In this document: positions 1 through 5,449 of the stretch, in pieces
Layout: every line of letters starts with the position of its first letter
Numbering within the stretch: position 1 is the stretch's first letter
Assembly (NCBI GenBank): GCA_002494205.1
Contig: DLBE01000052.1
Span: forward strand, 1 to 5,449
Direction: 5' to 3'
Origin: Caryophanales bacterium UBA7029
GTDB lineage: Bacteria; Bacillota_I; Bacilli_A; RFN20; CAG-826
Length of the DNA stretch: 5,449 nucleotides
Position numbers and translations under genes: made by a program
Notes under the pieces: generated by a model
Database searches by the model: none
Told to the model about the DNA's origin: nothing
What the model saw: the letters and a program-made list of their open reading frames with translations, nothing else

Positions 1-225
1 AAGTCAATGATGGAATACTTCATTAGACCTGAAAAATGTATTGGATGTGGACTTTGTGCTCGTAACTGTCCAGTTGGTGCTATTGCACCAGGCACAGAAC
101 AAGCAAAAATGCCTAATGGTAATCCATTCCCAGGCAAATTTGTGCATGTTATCGATCCTAAGAAATGTATCAAGTGCGGAAGCTGCTTAGCAGGTTGCCG
201 TATGGGTGCAATTATTAAGAAATAA
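1..225 (+). CDS. hydB: HydB/NuoF-type hydrogenase flavoprotein subunit, C-terminal fragment (5' end outside window)
   Basis: Seen: the reading frame is open from base 1 to TAA at 223-225 and gives 74 residues. Two [4Fe-4S] ferredoxin motifs of the C-x2-C-x2-C-x3-C type lie at fragment residues 13/16/19/23 (followed by Pro) and 56/59/62/66, with HVIDPKKCIKCG between them. Known: this two-cluster module is the extreme C-terminus of NuoF-like HydB/HndC subunits, which carry FMN and the NADH site and pass electrons to HydA in the cytoplasm. The opening residues KSMMEYFI match the stretch that follows the last Cys of the NuoF N3-cluster motif, so the gene is cut rather than starting at the ATG at 7. 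Neighbour: hydA begins 13 bases after the stop, with its ribosome binding site overlapping that stop, so the two are cotranscribed. A free-standing ferredoxin is the alternative, but no ribosome binding site precedes the ATG at 7 within the six visible bases and the context favours HydB. Confidence 0.88.
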   Translation, partial: KSMMEYFIRPEKCIGCGLCARNCPVGAIAPGTEQAKMPNGNPFPGKFVHVIDPKKCIKCGSCLAGCRMGAIIKK

Positions 226-230
226 GGAGG
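224..230 (+). promoter_or_regulatory. Ribosome binding site of hydA
   Basis: AAGGAGG overlaps the last two bases of the upstream TAA and lies 8 bases before the ATG at 239. This spacing decides the start: the nearer ATG at 232 is in another frame and stops after ten codons. The overlap suggests translation of hydA is coupled to that of the upstream subunit. Confidence 0.9.
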
Positions 231-238
231 AATGAAAA

Positions 239-2017
239 ATGGCTTTAGTAAATATCAAAATTGAAGGCAAATCCTACCAAGTTGAAGATAACTTAACCGT
301 TCTTGAAGCTTGTAGAAAATGTGGCTATAACATTCCTTCACTTTGCTCTTGGAAAAAGGGTGAATGTTCACTCGCAAGTTGCCGTGTTTGTTTAGTTGAA
401 GTTGTTGGTGCAAGAGGCTTAGTAGCTTCATGTGCTTACCCAGTCAACGAAGGCATGGAAATTATTATTTCTTCTCAAAAAGCAATGGAAGCAAGAAGAA
501 ATTCTGTTGAATTACTTCTTTCCAACCACGAAAAGAACTGTTTACAATGTGAGAAAAATGGACACTGTGAACTTCTTGAAGTCTCCAAAATGGTTGGTGC
601 AAGAGATAAAAAATTCGTTGGTGTTCAAACAGAAGCTACAATCGACGAAGTTGCCCCAGGTATTATTAGAAATACTGGCAAATGTATCCTTTGTGGACGT
701 TGTATTGAAGCATGTAAAAACATCCAAGGTATTGGAATTTTAGGCTTTGAAAGACGTGGTTTTAAAACTATCGTTGCTCCAGCTGAAAATAGATCATTCG
801 CAAATTCACCATGTATGCAATGTGGACAATGTGTTCTTGTTTGTCCAACTGGCGCACTTTTAGAGCATAGTGAAATAGATTTAGTCGATAAAGCAATGAA
901 AGATGGCAAATTTGTCGTTTGCCAAGTTGCTCCTGCAGTTAGAGCTGCAATCGCCGAAGAATTCGGCGAAAAGATTGGTACAAATGGTACTAAAAAGATG
1001 ATTGCCGCTCTTCGTAGACTCGGATTTAGCCGTGTCTTTGACGTTAACTTTGGTGCTGACTTAACAATTATGGAAGAAGGAAGCGAACTTATTGAAAGAA
1101 TCAAAAAAGGCGGTGTTCTTCCACAAATTACATCATGTTCTCCAGGTTGGATGAATTATATGGAATATTTCTACCCAGAAGTAATTCCTAATGTTTCAAC
1201 CTGTAAGAGCCCTCATCAAATGCAAGGTGCAATTACAAAATCTTACTTTGCAAAAGCACATAATTTAGATCCAAAAGACATCTTTGTTGTCTCAATCATG
1301 CCTTGTACTGCCAAAAAGTACGAGAAATCTCGTAAAGAAATGGAAGTTGATGGAGTTAGAGATGTTGATGCCGTCTTAACAACTCGTGAAGTCGCTAAGA
1401 TGATTAAACGTTGCGGTATTAACTGGAATAAACTCCCAGAAGACGAAGATTGGGATCAAGATTTACTTGGCCAATATTCTGGTGCTGGTGTTATCTTTGG
1501 TGTTACTGGTGGCGTTATGGAAGCAGCACTTAGAACAGCTTACTTCTATTTAACTGGTAAAGAGCACGAAAAGATCGCATTTGAAGCTGTTAGAGGCCTT
1601 GAAGGCGTTAGAGAAGCAAGCATTGATATTAGTGGCACAACTCTTAGAGTTGCAATTGCTTCAGGTATGAAAAATGCTAAGGCGTTGCTTGAAGATGTTA
1701 AAGCTGGTAAATCTCCATATGCCTTTATTGAAATTATGGGTTGTCCAGGTGGATGTATTAATGGTGGTGGTCAACCATACGTTAAACCAATGTTCTTACC
1801 AAATGAAGATGATGATATTTTAGATACTTATCGTCAAAAACGTGCTTCAGTTTTATATCAAGAAGACGTTAATCAAAAGGTTAGACAATCCCACAACAAC
1901 CCAGATATCAAAAAGATTTACGCTGATTTCCTTGGGCATCCACTTTCTGAACTTAGTGAAAAATTGCTTCACACTCACTATGATTCAAATCGTGAAAAAT
2001 ACCCACTTAAGAAATAA
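239..2017 (+). CDS. hydA: [FeFe]-hydrogenase catalytic subunit HydA, multi-cluster type of NAD-linked/bifurcating complexes
   Basis: Reaction: reversible 2H+ + 2e- to H2 at the H-cluster, fed by NADH and/or ferredoxin, in the cytoplasm. Seen, in order: a [2Fe-2S] domain with C36, C48, C51 and C65; a His-ligated [4Fe-4S] site H97-x3-C101-x2-C104-x5-C110; two ferredoxin clusters at C149/152/155/159 and C192/195/198/202; then the H-cluster domain from about residue 225. L1 is TSCSPGW (298-304), L2 is MPCTAKK with C356, and L3 is MGCPGGCINGGGQP with C502 and C506. By alignment from memory with Clostridium pasteurianum CpI, the proton-path residues C300, E280, S320 and E283 are kept, but the usual Cys ligand of L1 is S301. 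The 592-residue length is near CpI and HndD-type subunits, so no large C-terminal extension is present. The conserved tail (residues RASVLYQED, then LLHTHY) shows the protein is complete. Oddities are extra cysteines C25, C28 and C43. Adjacency to the HydB-like gene argues for an NAD-linked complex over a monomeric ferredoxin hydrogenase. Confidence 0.96.
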   Translation: MALVNIKIEGKSYQVEDNLTVLEACRKCGYNIPSLCSWKKGECSLASCRVCLVEVVGARGLVASCAYPVNEGMEIIISSQKAMEARRNSVELLLSNHEKNCLQCEKNGHCELLEVSKMVGARDKKFVGVQTEATIDEVAPGIIRNTGKCILCGRCIEACKNIQGIGILGFERRGFKTIVAPAENRSFANSPCMQCGQCVLVCPTGALLEHSEIDLVDKAMKDGKFVVCQVAPAVRAAIAEEFGEKIGTNGTKKMIAALRRLGFSRVFDVNFGADLTIMEEGSELIERIKKGGVLPQITSCSPGWMNYMEYFYPEVIPNVSTCKSPHQMQGAITKSYFAKAHNLDPKDIFVVSIMPCTAKKYEKSRKEMEVDGVRDVDAVLTTREVAKMIKRCGINWNKLPEDEDWDQDLLGQYSGAGVIFGVTGGVMEAALRTAYFYLTGKEHEKIAFEAVRGLEGVREASIDISGTTLRVAIASGMKNAKALLEDVKAGKSPYAFIEIMGCPGGCINGGGQPYVKPMFLPNEDDDILDTYRQKRASVLYQEDVNQKVRQSHNNPDIKKIYADFLGHPLSELSEKLLHTHYDSNREKYPLKK

Positions 2018-2035
2018 GCTATCATAAGATAAAAT

Positions 2036-2069
2036 AGACCGAAAAGTTAGTTCTTATCGGTCTTTTTTT
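2036..2069 (+). terminator. Rho-independent terminator after hydA
   Basis: Arms AGACCGAAAAG (2036-2046) and CTTATCGGTCT (2053-2063) form seven base pairs, one A-A mismatch and three more pairs around a six-base loop. A run of seven T follows at 2063-2069. It lies 19 bases after the hydA stop and separates the hydrogenase unit from the rnf operon. The lower stem is GC-containing in an otherwise AT-rich gap, which supports a real terminator. Some read-through into rnf cannot be excluded. Confidence 0.85.
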
Positions 2070-2082
2070 ATCTAAATATTTA

Positions 2083-2135
2083 AAATAAGAACAAGCGCAA
2101 ATAGAGCTTTATTATTTTATAATAGATTCTTATTT
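2083..2135. repeat. Perfect 9-bp inverted repeat bracketing the candidate -10 box
   Basis: AAATAAGAA at 2083-2091 is the exact reverse complement of TTCTTATTT at 2127-2135; the 35 bases between them contain the TATAAT at 2118-2123. The left arm is also part of ATAAGAAC (2085-2092), the reverse complement of GTTCTTAT (2050-2057) in the loop and 3' arm of the hydA terminator. It may be a paired protein-binding site or chance in AT-rich DNA. Confidence 0.4.
2118..2123 (+). promoter_or_regulatory. Candidate -10 box of the rnf operon promoter
   Basis: A perfect TATAAT lies 34 bases before the rnfC start codon and downstream of the hydA terminator, where a new promoter is expected. Transcription would begin near 2130, giving a leader of about 28 bases. 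No recognisable -35 hexamer sits at 16-18 bases spacing (the region reads GCGCAA/CGCAAA) and there is no extended -10 TGN. The call therefore rests on the -10 match and position in an AT-rich gap. Confidence 0.45.
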
Positions 2136-2149
2136 AGAAATGTTCTAAA
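2133..2149. repeat. 7-3-7 palindrome between the candidate promoter and rnfC, possible operator
   Basis: TTTAGAA (2133-2139) and TTCTAAA (2143-2149) are perfect reverse complements around the centre ATG. The palindrome lies 9 bases downstream of TATAAT and ends 8 bases before the rnfC ATG, a position suited to a repressor operator. As RNA the AT-only outer pairs would make a weak hairpin with a three-base loop. It does not match the Rex, Fnr, Fur or CcpA consensus sequences as I remember them, so no regulator is assigned. Confidence 0.45.
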
Positions 2150-2157
2150 ATATTTAT

Positions 2158-3459
2158 ATGATTGAAAAGACAAGACATATTAAGGACACAAAAAAACTTG
2201 TCGGACAGCTTCCAACAATTCGTTATGTTGAACCTAAATATGCTTTTTGTGCGACCACAAACGCTAGATGTGCTAAGTACGAATTATTCGTAAAAGAAGG
2301 CGATCACGTTAATAAATGTCAGCAAATCGGAGTTAGAAATGGTGGGTTTTTTGAACAGCCAATTCACTCTCCTTGTTCTGGAACTTTTGTCGGTTTAGAA
2401 AAACATTATCATAGAAATGGTAAATTAATCGATTTTATTAAAATCGAAAATGATTTTAAAGATACGTTCGATCCTTCTTGTAAAGAAAGAACTCCAGAAG
2501 AAATTGCTAAATTAACCAAGGCTGAAATGACAGAAATCATTAAAAAATGTGGCTTAGTTGGTTTAGGTGGTTCTTCATTCCCTACTTATATTAAATTTCA
2601 AACTGATAAACCAATTAATTTAATTCTAATCAACGGTATTGAATGTGAACCTTATATCACTTCAGATCATAGAATAATGCTTGAATATCCTTATAGGATA
2701 ATTAATGGTATTAAATATGTAATGCAAGCTTTTAATTGTAAAAAAGCTTTAATTTGCATTAAATCAAAATACAAAGATATTGAAGCTGCTTATAAAGAGA
2801 TTCTCAAAGAATTTGAGGGTAGCGGTATAGAACTTTGTTTAGTAAAAAACTATTACCCACAAGGTTGGGAAGTTGCGATGATTAAAGAAGCAACCGGAAT
2901 TAAACTTAATCCAGGAGAACTTCCATCTAATCGCGGAATCATTAATTTTAATGTTTCTACAATTATTGGTGTTTATAAAGCAATTAAATACAACATGCCA
3001 GTTGTAAAGAGAAACATTACAATTACTGGAGATGGAATTACTCATCCACATAATTTTAGAGTTTTGGTTGGCACCCCAATCAAAGAACTTATCCCGCTCT
3101 GTGGCGGCTATAAAAATCCAGAAAAAGACAAAGTCTTTATTTTAGGTGGACCGATGATGGGAGCATCTGTTCCGAGCGATGATTGTATTATTACTAAAAC
3201 TGTTACTTCAATCATTGTCTTTGATAAAGCTTCTTATAAAGAAGAACCATGTGTTAGATGCGGAAGCTGTGTTTTATCTTGTCCAGTAGGACTAGAACCA
3301 GTTCAAATTATGAATGCAGTCAAATCTTTGGACAAAGAAAGAATTAAAGCACTTAACCCACTTAAATGTATTGAATGTGGACTTTGCGCTTATTCTTGTA
3401 CATCAAAAATTCAAGTTACAGATTATATTAGAAGGGCTAAGATTTTTGCAAAATTATGA
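2158..3459 (+). CDS. rnfC: Rnf complex subunit RnfC (NADH-binding, FMN and two [4Fe-4S] clusters)
   Basis: Role: peripheral cytoplasmic subunit of the ion-pumping ferredoxin:NAD+ oxidoreductase, where NAD+ is reduced. Seen: an N-terminal barrel-sandwich (lipoyl-like) region with VKEGDHV (46-52) and IHSPCSG (69-75); a NuoF-like flavin loop GLGGSSFPT (135-143); NGIECEPY (159-166), a hallmark of RnfC; an SLBB-like segment with VGTPIKEL from 304 and GGPMMG (330-335); and two C-terminal clusters at C365/368/371/375 and C404/407/410/414. At 433 residues the length is normal. The start is the only ATG that keeps the N-terminal domain: an in-frame TAA at 2146-2148 lies just upstream and the next Met is residue 124. 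Odd: no Shine-Dalgarno sequence precedes it, the usual RnfC opening with GG-(V/I)-HP is absent, and the second cluster ends CT instead of CP. It overlaps rnfD by four bases (ATGA), implying coupled translation. Family assignment is secure. Confidence 0.95.
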   Translation: MIEKTRHIKDTKKLVGQLPTIRYVEPKYAFCATTNARCAKYELFVKEGDHVNKCQQIGVRNGGFFEQPIHSPCSGTFVGLEKHYHRNGKLIDFIKIENDFKDTFDPSCKERTPEEIAKLTKAEMTEIIKKCGLVGLGGSSFPTYIKFQTDKPINLILINGIECEPYITSDHRIMLEYPYRIINGIKYVMQAFNCKKALICIKSKYKDIEAAYKEILKEFEGSGIELCLVKNYYPQGWEVAMIKEATGIKLNPGELPSNRGIINFNVSTIIGVYKAIKYNMPVVKRNITITGDGITHPHNFRVLVGTPIKELIPLCGGYKNPEKDKVFILGGPMMGASVPSDDCIITKTVTSIIVFDKASYKEEPCVRCGSCVLSCPVGLEPVQIMNAVKSLDKERIKALNPLKCIECGLCAYSCTSKIQVTDYIRRAKIFAKL

Positions 3460-4583
3460 CAATAGTTAAGGAAAATGCGCCACATTTAAGAAGAAAATCA
3501 AGCGTCGCTAGAATGATGATTGATGTTTTAATCGCGCTTGCTCCAACGCTTATTTTTGCATTTATTGTTTTCCCTGCCCAAACTGGTTATACGCTAGGAA
3601 TATCATTATTTATAATGATTGGCTCAGAACTTGCCTATATTGGTCTTAAAAATATGATGCCAAAAGATGGCTTAAAACATATTTTTAAAGAAAAATTTGA
3701 ACATGCTTATAAAGGCAAAGTTGATAAAAATAATATCTTAACTCCTGCTATCTCAGCAGTTATCTTTACTCTTATCATGCCTCCAACTGCGACAATTTAT
3801 GCTGTTATTATTGGCTCACTTGTTGGAATTGTTTTTGGCAAGTTGGTCTTTGGTGGACTAGGAAGTAATATTTTTAATCCAGCAGTCGTAGGTATGGTTT
3901 TCGCAAAGCTTTGCTTTGGAAGTCAATACGGGAAATATTCTGATATCTCAACTTGGTTCTACAAAATTCCTGATGCAGCCGCTGGAGCTACTCCTTTAGG
4001 ACTTACAAATGCTGGTTATTTATCACATATTAATGAATATTCATTAACTAATTTGTTATTTGGTCAGATTCCAGGCACTCTTGGTGAAGTTTATAAACTC
4101 ACAATTATTGCCGGATTAATCTATCTTTTAATTAGAAGAAGTATCGATTGGAGAATTCCTGTTTCCTACTTAGGAACATTCTCAATTTTAATGCTTATCG
4201 CAGGACTTTCAGTTCATTCTTTAGATGTAAATGTAAATCCATTTATTTTCACTCTTTATAGCTTGTTAAGTGGTGGTGTTTTATTTGGCGCAGTATTTAT
4301 GTTAACTGATCCAGTAACTTCACCTATTAACTCACCAAGTAGAGTGATGTATGGAATTATTGCAGCTGTTTTCACTGTCTTTATTCGTCTTTTTGCCGCG
4401 CTTCCAGAAGGTGTCGCATTCTCAATACTAATTGTAAATATGCTTGCTCCATTCCTTGATCATTATGAGTGGAGTAGTTCTAAGTTTACTGTTAAAAAAA
4501 TTATTATCACATCACTTTTAGTGATAATTCCGGCAATTTTTACATTTATTATCATTCGCTTTGGAGGTGTATATCATGCCTAA
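3456..4583 (+). CDS. rnfD: Rnf complex membrane subunit RnfD with covalent FMN site
   Basis: Role: integral membrane subunit carrying a covalently bound FMN that takes part in electron transfer coupled to Na+ or H+ translocation (NqrB/RnfD family). Seen: 375 residues with about ten hydrophobic segments, for example near 20-40, 46-64, 97-128, 214-226, 234-251, 262-283, 299-318 and 347-370. Family motifs are GGLGSNIFNPA (133-143) and TDPVTSP (284-290). The flavinylation motif is D173-A-A-A-G-A-T179, fitting the Dxx(S/T/A)GAT pattern recognised by the FMN transferase ApbE, so T179 is the likely FMN attachment residue. Ala stands at the position that is often Ser. The ATG lies inside the rnfC stop (ATGA) with only a distant GAAGG at 3431-3435, so initiation probably depends on ribosomes finishing rnfC. 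The 3' end overlaps rnfG by eight bases. NqrB is the close alternative, but it is longer and the operon is rnf. Confidence 0.95.
   Translation: MTIVKENAPHLRRKSSVARMMIDVLIALAPTLIFAFIVFPAQTGYTLGISLFIMIGSELAYIGLKNMMPKDGLKHIFKEKFEHAYKGKVDKNNILTPAISAVIFTLIMPPTATIYAVIIGSLVGIVFGKLVFGGLGSNIFNPAVVGMVFAKLCFGSQYGKYSDISTWFYKIPDAAAGATPLGLTNAGYLSHINEYSLTNLLFGQIPGTLGEVYKLTIIAGLIYLLIRRSIDWRIPVSYLGTFSILMLIAGLSVHSLDVNVNPFIFTLYSLLSGGVLFGAVFMLTDPVTSPINSPSRVMYGIIAAVFTVFIRLFAALPEGVAFSILIVNMLAPFLDHYEWSSSKFTVKKIIITSLLVIIPAIFTFIIIRFGGVYHA
4563..4568 (+). promoter_or_regulatory. Ribosome binding site of rnfG, inside the end of rnfD
   Basis: GGAGGT lies 7 bases before the ATG at 4576, within the last codons of rnfD. 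It sets the rnfG start at 4576 rather than at the in-frame TTG at 4561, which would place the ribosome binding site inside the gene. It is the strongest such site in the rnf operon part of the window. Confidence 0.9.
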
Positions 4584-5106
4584 GGTAAAGAAATACATCT
4601 TAACAGGCGTTATTTTAGGTTCAATTGCAGCAGTCGCTGGTGGACTTATTGCTTTAACTAACTTTATTACTGAACAAAAAATTCTTCAAAATGAAGAAAA
4701 TAAACTAAATGAAGGTATTAAAGAAATATTTGGAAATAACATCAAAGTTAAACGTGCTAAAGATGCAACTTTAGTTAAAAGATACACTTACATTGTTCAA
4801 TTTTTTGAAGTTTCTAGTAACAAAAATGAGTTTTTGGGATACGCATTTAAGTCAGAAGGTTCAAATATGTATGGCAAAATTTCATTAATTTCTGGCTTTG
4901 ATAGCTTAACAAAAGGCTTTAAAGGATTATCTTTAATTAAAAACGAACAAACTTACGCTTCAACTTTAGTTGAAAATTATATAGAACCACTTAATTCTAA
5001 CGATAGAGAATTAGAAGATGTTAGTTGTGGTGCAACTTATGGTGCAAAACTTGTAAGAGATATGGTAAACGAAGCAAGTGCGTTAGCAAATAAACTTTGG
5101 AAGTAA
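4576..5106 (+). CDS. rnfG: Rnf complex subunit RnfG, membrane-anchored FMN-binding protein
   Basis: Role: carries a covalent FMN on the outer face of the membrane and relays electrons within Rnf (NqrC/RnfG, FMN_bind family). Seen: 176 residues; one N-terminal membrane anchor at about 8-31 after a Lys-rich start (MPKVKK); a charged, probably helical segment 33-50; the FMN-bind core with LGYAFKSEG (87-95); and the flavinylation motif D148-V-S-C-G-A-T154, with T154 the likely FMN-linked residue and Asp six residues before it as ApbE requires. Odd: the loop usually reading ETPGLG in RnfG/NqrC reads NEQTYASTL (123-131), and the protein is on the short side. The ATG at 4576 is chosen because GGAGGT lies seven bases upstream; it overlaps the rnfD end by eight bases. 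The stop is five bases before rnfE. Position between rnfD and rnfE confirms the assignment despite divergence. Confidence 0.92.
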   Translation: MPKVKKYILTGVILGSIAAVAGGLIALTNFITEQKILQNEENKLNEGIKEIFGNNIKVKRAKDATLVKRYTYIVQFFEVSSNKNEFLGYAFKSEGSNMYGKISLISGFDSLTKGFKGLSLIKNEQTYASTLVENYIEPLNSNDRELEDVSCGATYGAKLVRDMVNEASALANKLWK

Positions 5107-5111
5107 GAAGA

Positions 5112-5449
5112 ATGAAAGAAAAAGGTTACACAAAAAAGAATTTCTTGAAAGGTCTCTTCGTTGAGAACCCACTTTTCGTGTCCATTCTTGGTACATGTCC
5201 TGCTTTAGCAACCACAAAAACAATTGAAGCAGCACTTGGTATGGGCTTACTTTTTACAATTGTTTTAGTTTTCTCAAGTATGCTTGTTTCTTTACTTAGA
5301 AAAATTATTCCTGAAGAGATTAGAACTCCAGCTTATATTGTTATCATTGCTACATTCGTTACTATAGTAAAAATGATGACTAATGCTTTCTTGCCTGAAC
5401 TTTATTCAACTTTGGGCGTATTTATCTCACTTATTGTTGTTAACTGTAT
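5112..5449 (+). CDS. rnfE: Rnf complex membrane subunit RnfE, N-terminal part (3' end outside window)
   Basis: Role: one of two related inner-membrane subunits (RnfA/RnfE, NqrE/NqrD family) that together form the transmembrane electron and ion path. Seen: 112 codons, ATG at 5112 to the window end, beginning MKEKGYTKKNFLKGLF. The family signature ENPLFVSILGTCPALATTK (residues 18-36) points to RnfE/NqrD; RnfA would read like N(Y)VLVRFLGICPFLGVS. Hydrophobic segments follow at about 40-64, 75-90 and 98-112, with charges LLRKIIPEEIRTP between the first two. C29 and C112 correspond, from memory, to the two cysteines of NqrD that help hold an intramembrane iron-sulfur cluster with the partner subunit; C112 is the last complete codon. 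It starts five bases after rnfG with only a weak purine stretch (GGAAGTAAGAAG) as ribosome binding site. The missing part should be roughly half of a 200-residue protein. Confidence 0.93.
   Translation, partial: MKEKGYTKKNFLKGLFVENPLFVSILGTCPALATTKTIEAALGMGLLFTIVLVFSSMLVSLLRKIIPEEIRTPAYIVIIATFVTIVKMMTNAFLPELYSTLGVFISLIVVNC

Noticed and set aside
232..264. ATG nearest to the AAGGAGG, with ten codons ending in TGA
   Set aside because: It is only two bases from the ribosome binding site and ends at once; the ATG at 239 opens the conserved HydA protein.
432..743. 103-codon open frame on the + strand in another phase of hydA
   Set aside because: It overlaps the conserved iron-sulfur domains of hydA and encodes a low-complexity Lys-rich product with no family features.
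625..1104. 159-codon open frame on the minus strand
   Set aside because: It lies wholly inside hydA antisense, has no ribosome binding site or recognisable domain, and hydA is unmistakable.
2071..2156. Near-direct repeat TCTAAATATTTA (2071-2082) and TCTAAAATATTTA (2144-2156)
   Set aside because: Differs by one inserted A and consists almost only of A and T; too easily produced by composition to be listed as a feature.
2018..2157. Riboswitch or small RNA in the hydA-rnfC gap
   Set aside because: After the terminator only about 90 AT-rich bases remain, without conserved riboswitch-like helices or a second terminator.
4503..4528. Inverted repeat ATTATCAC/GTGATAAT with a ten-base loop
   Set aside because: It lies inside rnfD in codons for a hydrophobic helix, is AT-rich and has no T-run; it is probably incidental to Ile/Leu/Val codon use.
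4561..4575. Upstream TTG start for rnfG
   Set aside because: It would put GGAGGT inside the coding region; the ATG at 4576 has correct spacing and gives a normal N-terminal anchor.
1..5449. Mollicutes genetic code (TGA as tryptophan)
   Set aside because: All tryptophans in the conserved motifs are TGG, rnfC ends at TGA exactly at its rnfD overlap, and no gene has an internal TGA.

Overview
The window is a redox-energy locus from an AT-rich anaerobe. It uses the standard genetic code: tryptophan is TGG throughout and no gene contains an in-frame TGA. Four of the six genes are complete, the two outer ones are cut by the window edges, and all lie on the + strand. Low GC, AAGGAGG/GGAGGT ribosome binding sites and Firmicutes-like gene content suggest an obligately fermentative member of the Firmicutes/Bacilli-Mollicutes branch, perhaps one of the uncultured hydrogen-producing gut lineages. 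That placement is inference, because there is no taxonomic marker in the window.

Layout: positions 1-225 are the C-terminal two-cluster ferredoxin domain of a NuoF/HydB-type flavoprotein. Thirteen bases later comes hydA (239-2017), the [FeFe]-hydrogenase catalytic subunit with the full N-terminal relay of iron-sulfur clusters. A hairpin plus T-run (2036-2069) ends this unit. The rest of the 140-bp gap holds a candidate -10 box and two inverted repeats in front of a second operon: rnfC (2158-3459), rnfD (3456-4583), rnfG (4576-5106) and the start of rnfE (5112 to the window end). These are tightly packed by overlaps or a 5-bp gap. This is the usual C-D-G-E start of an Rnf operon; rnfA and rnfB would be expected just downstream.

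How the genes work together: HydB plus HydA (with a HydC presumably upstream) would form an NAD(H)- and ferredoxin-linked, probably electron-bifurcating/confurcating hydrogenase. Rnf exchanges electrons between reduced ferredoxin and NAD+ while pumping Na+ or H+. Side by side, they would let a fermenter balance ferredoxin, NADH and H2 while gaining a membrane ion gradient. This combination is known biochemistry. I do not see a wholly new system here. The points most worth checking are a serine in the first H-cluster motif of HydA, the unusual control region and start of rnfC, and the divergent RnfC and RnfG proteins.
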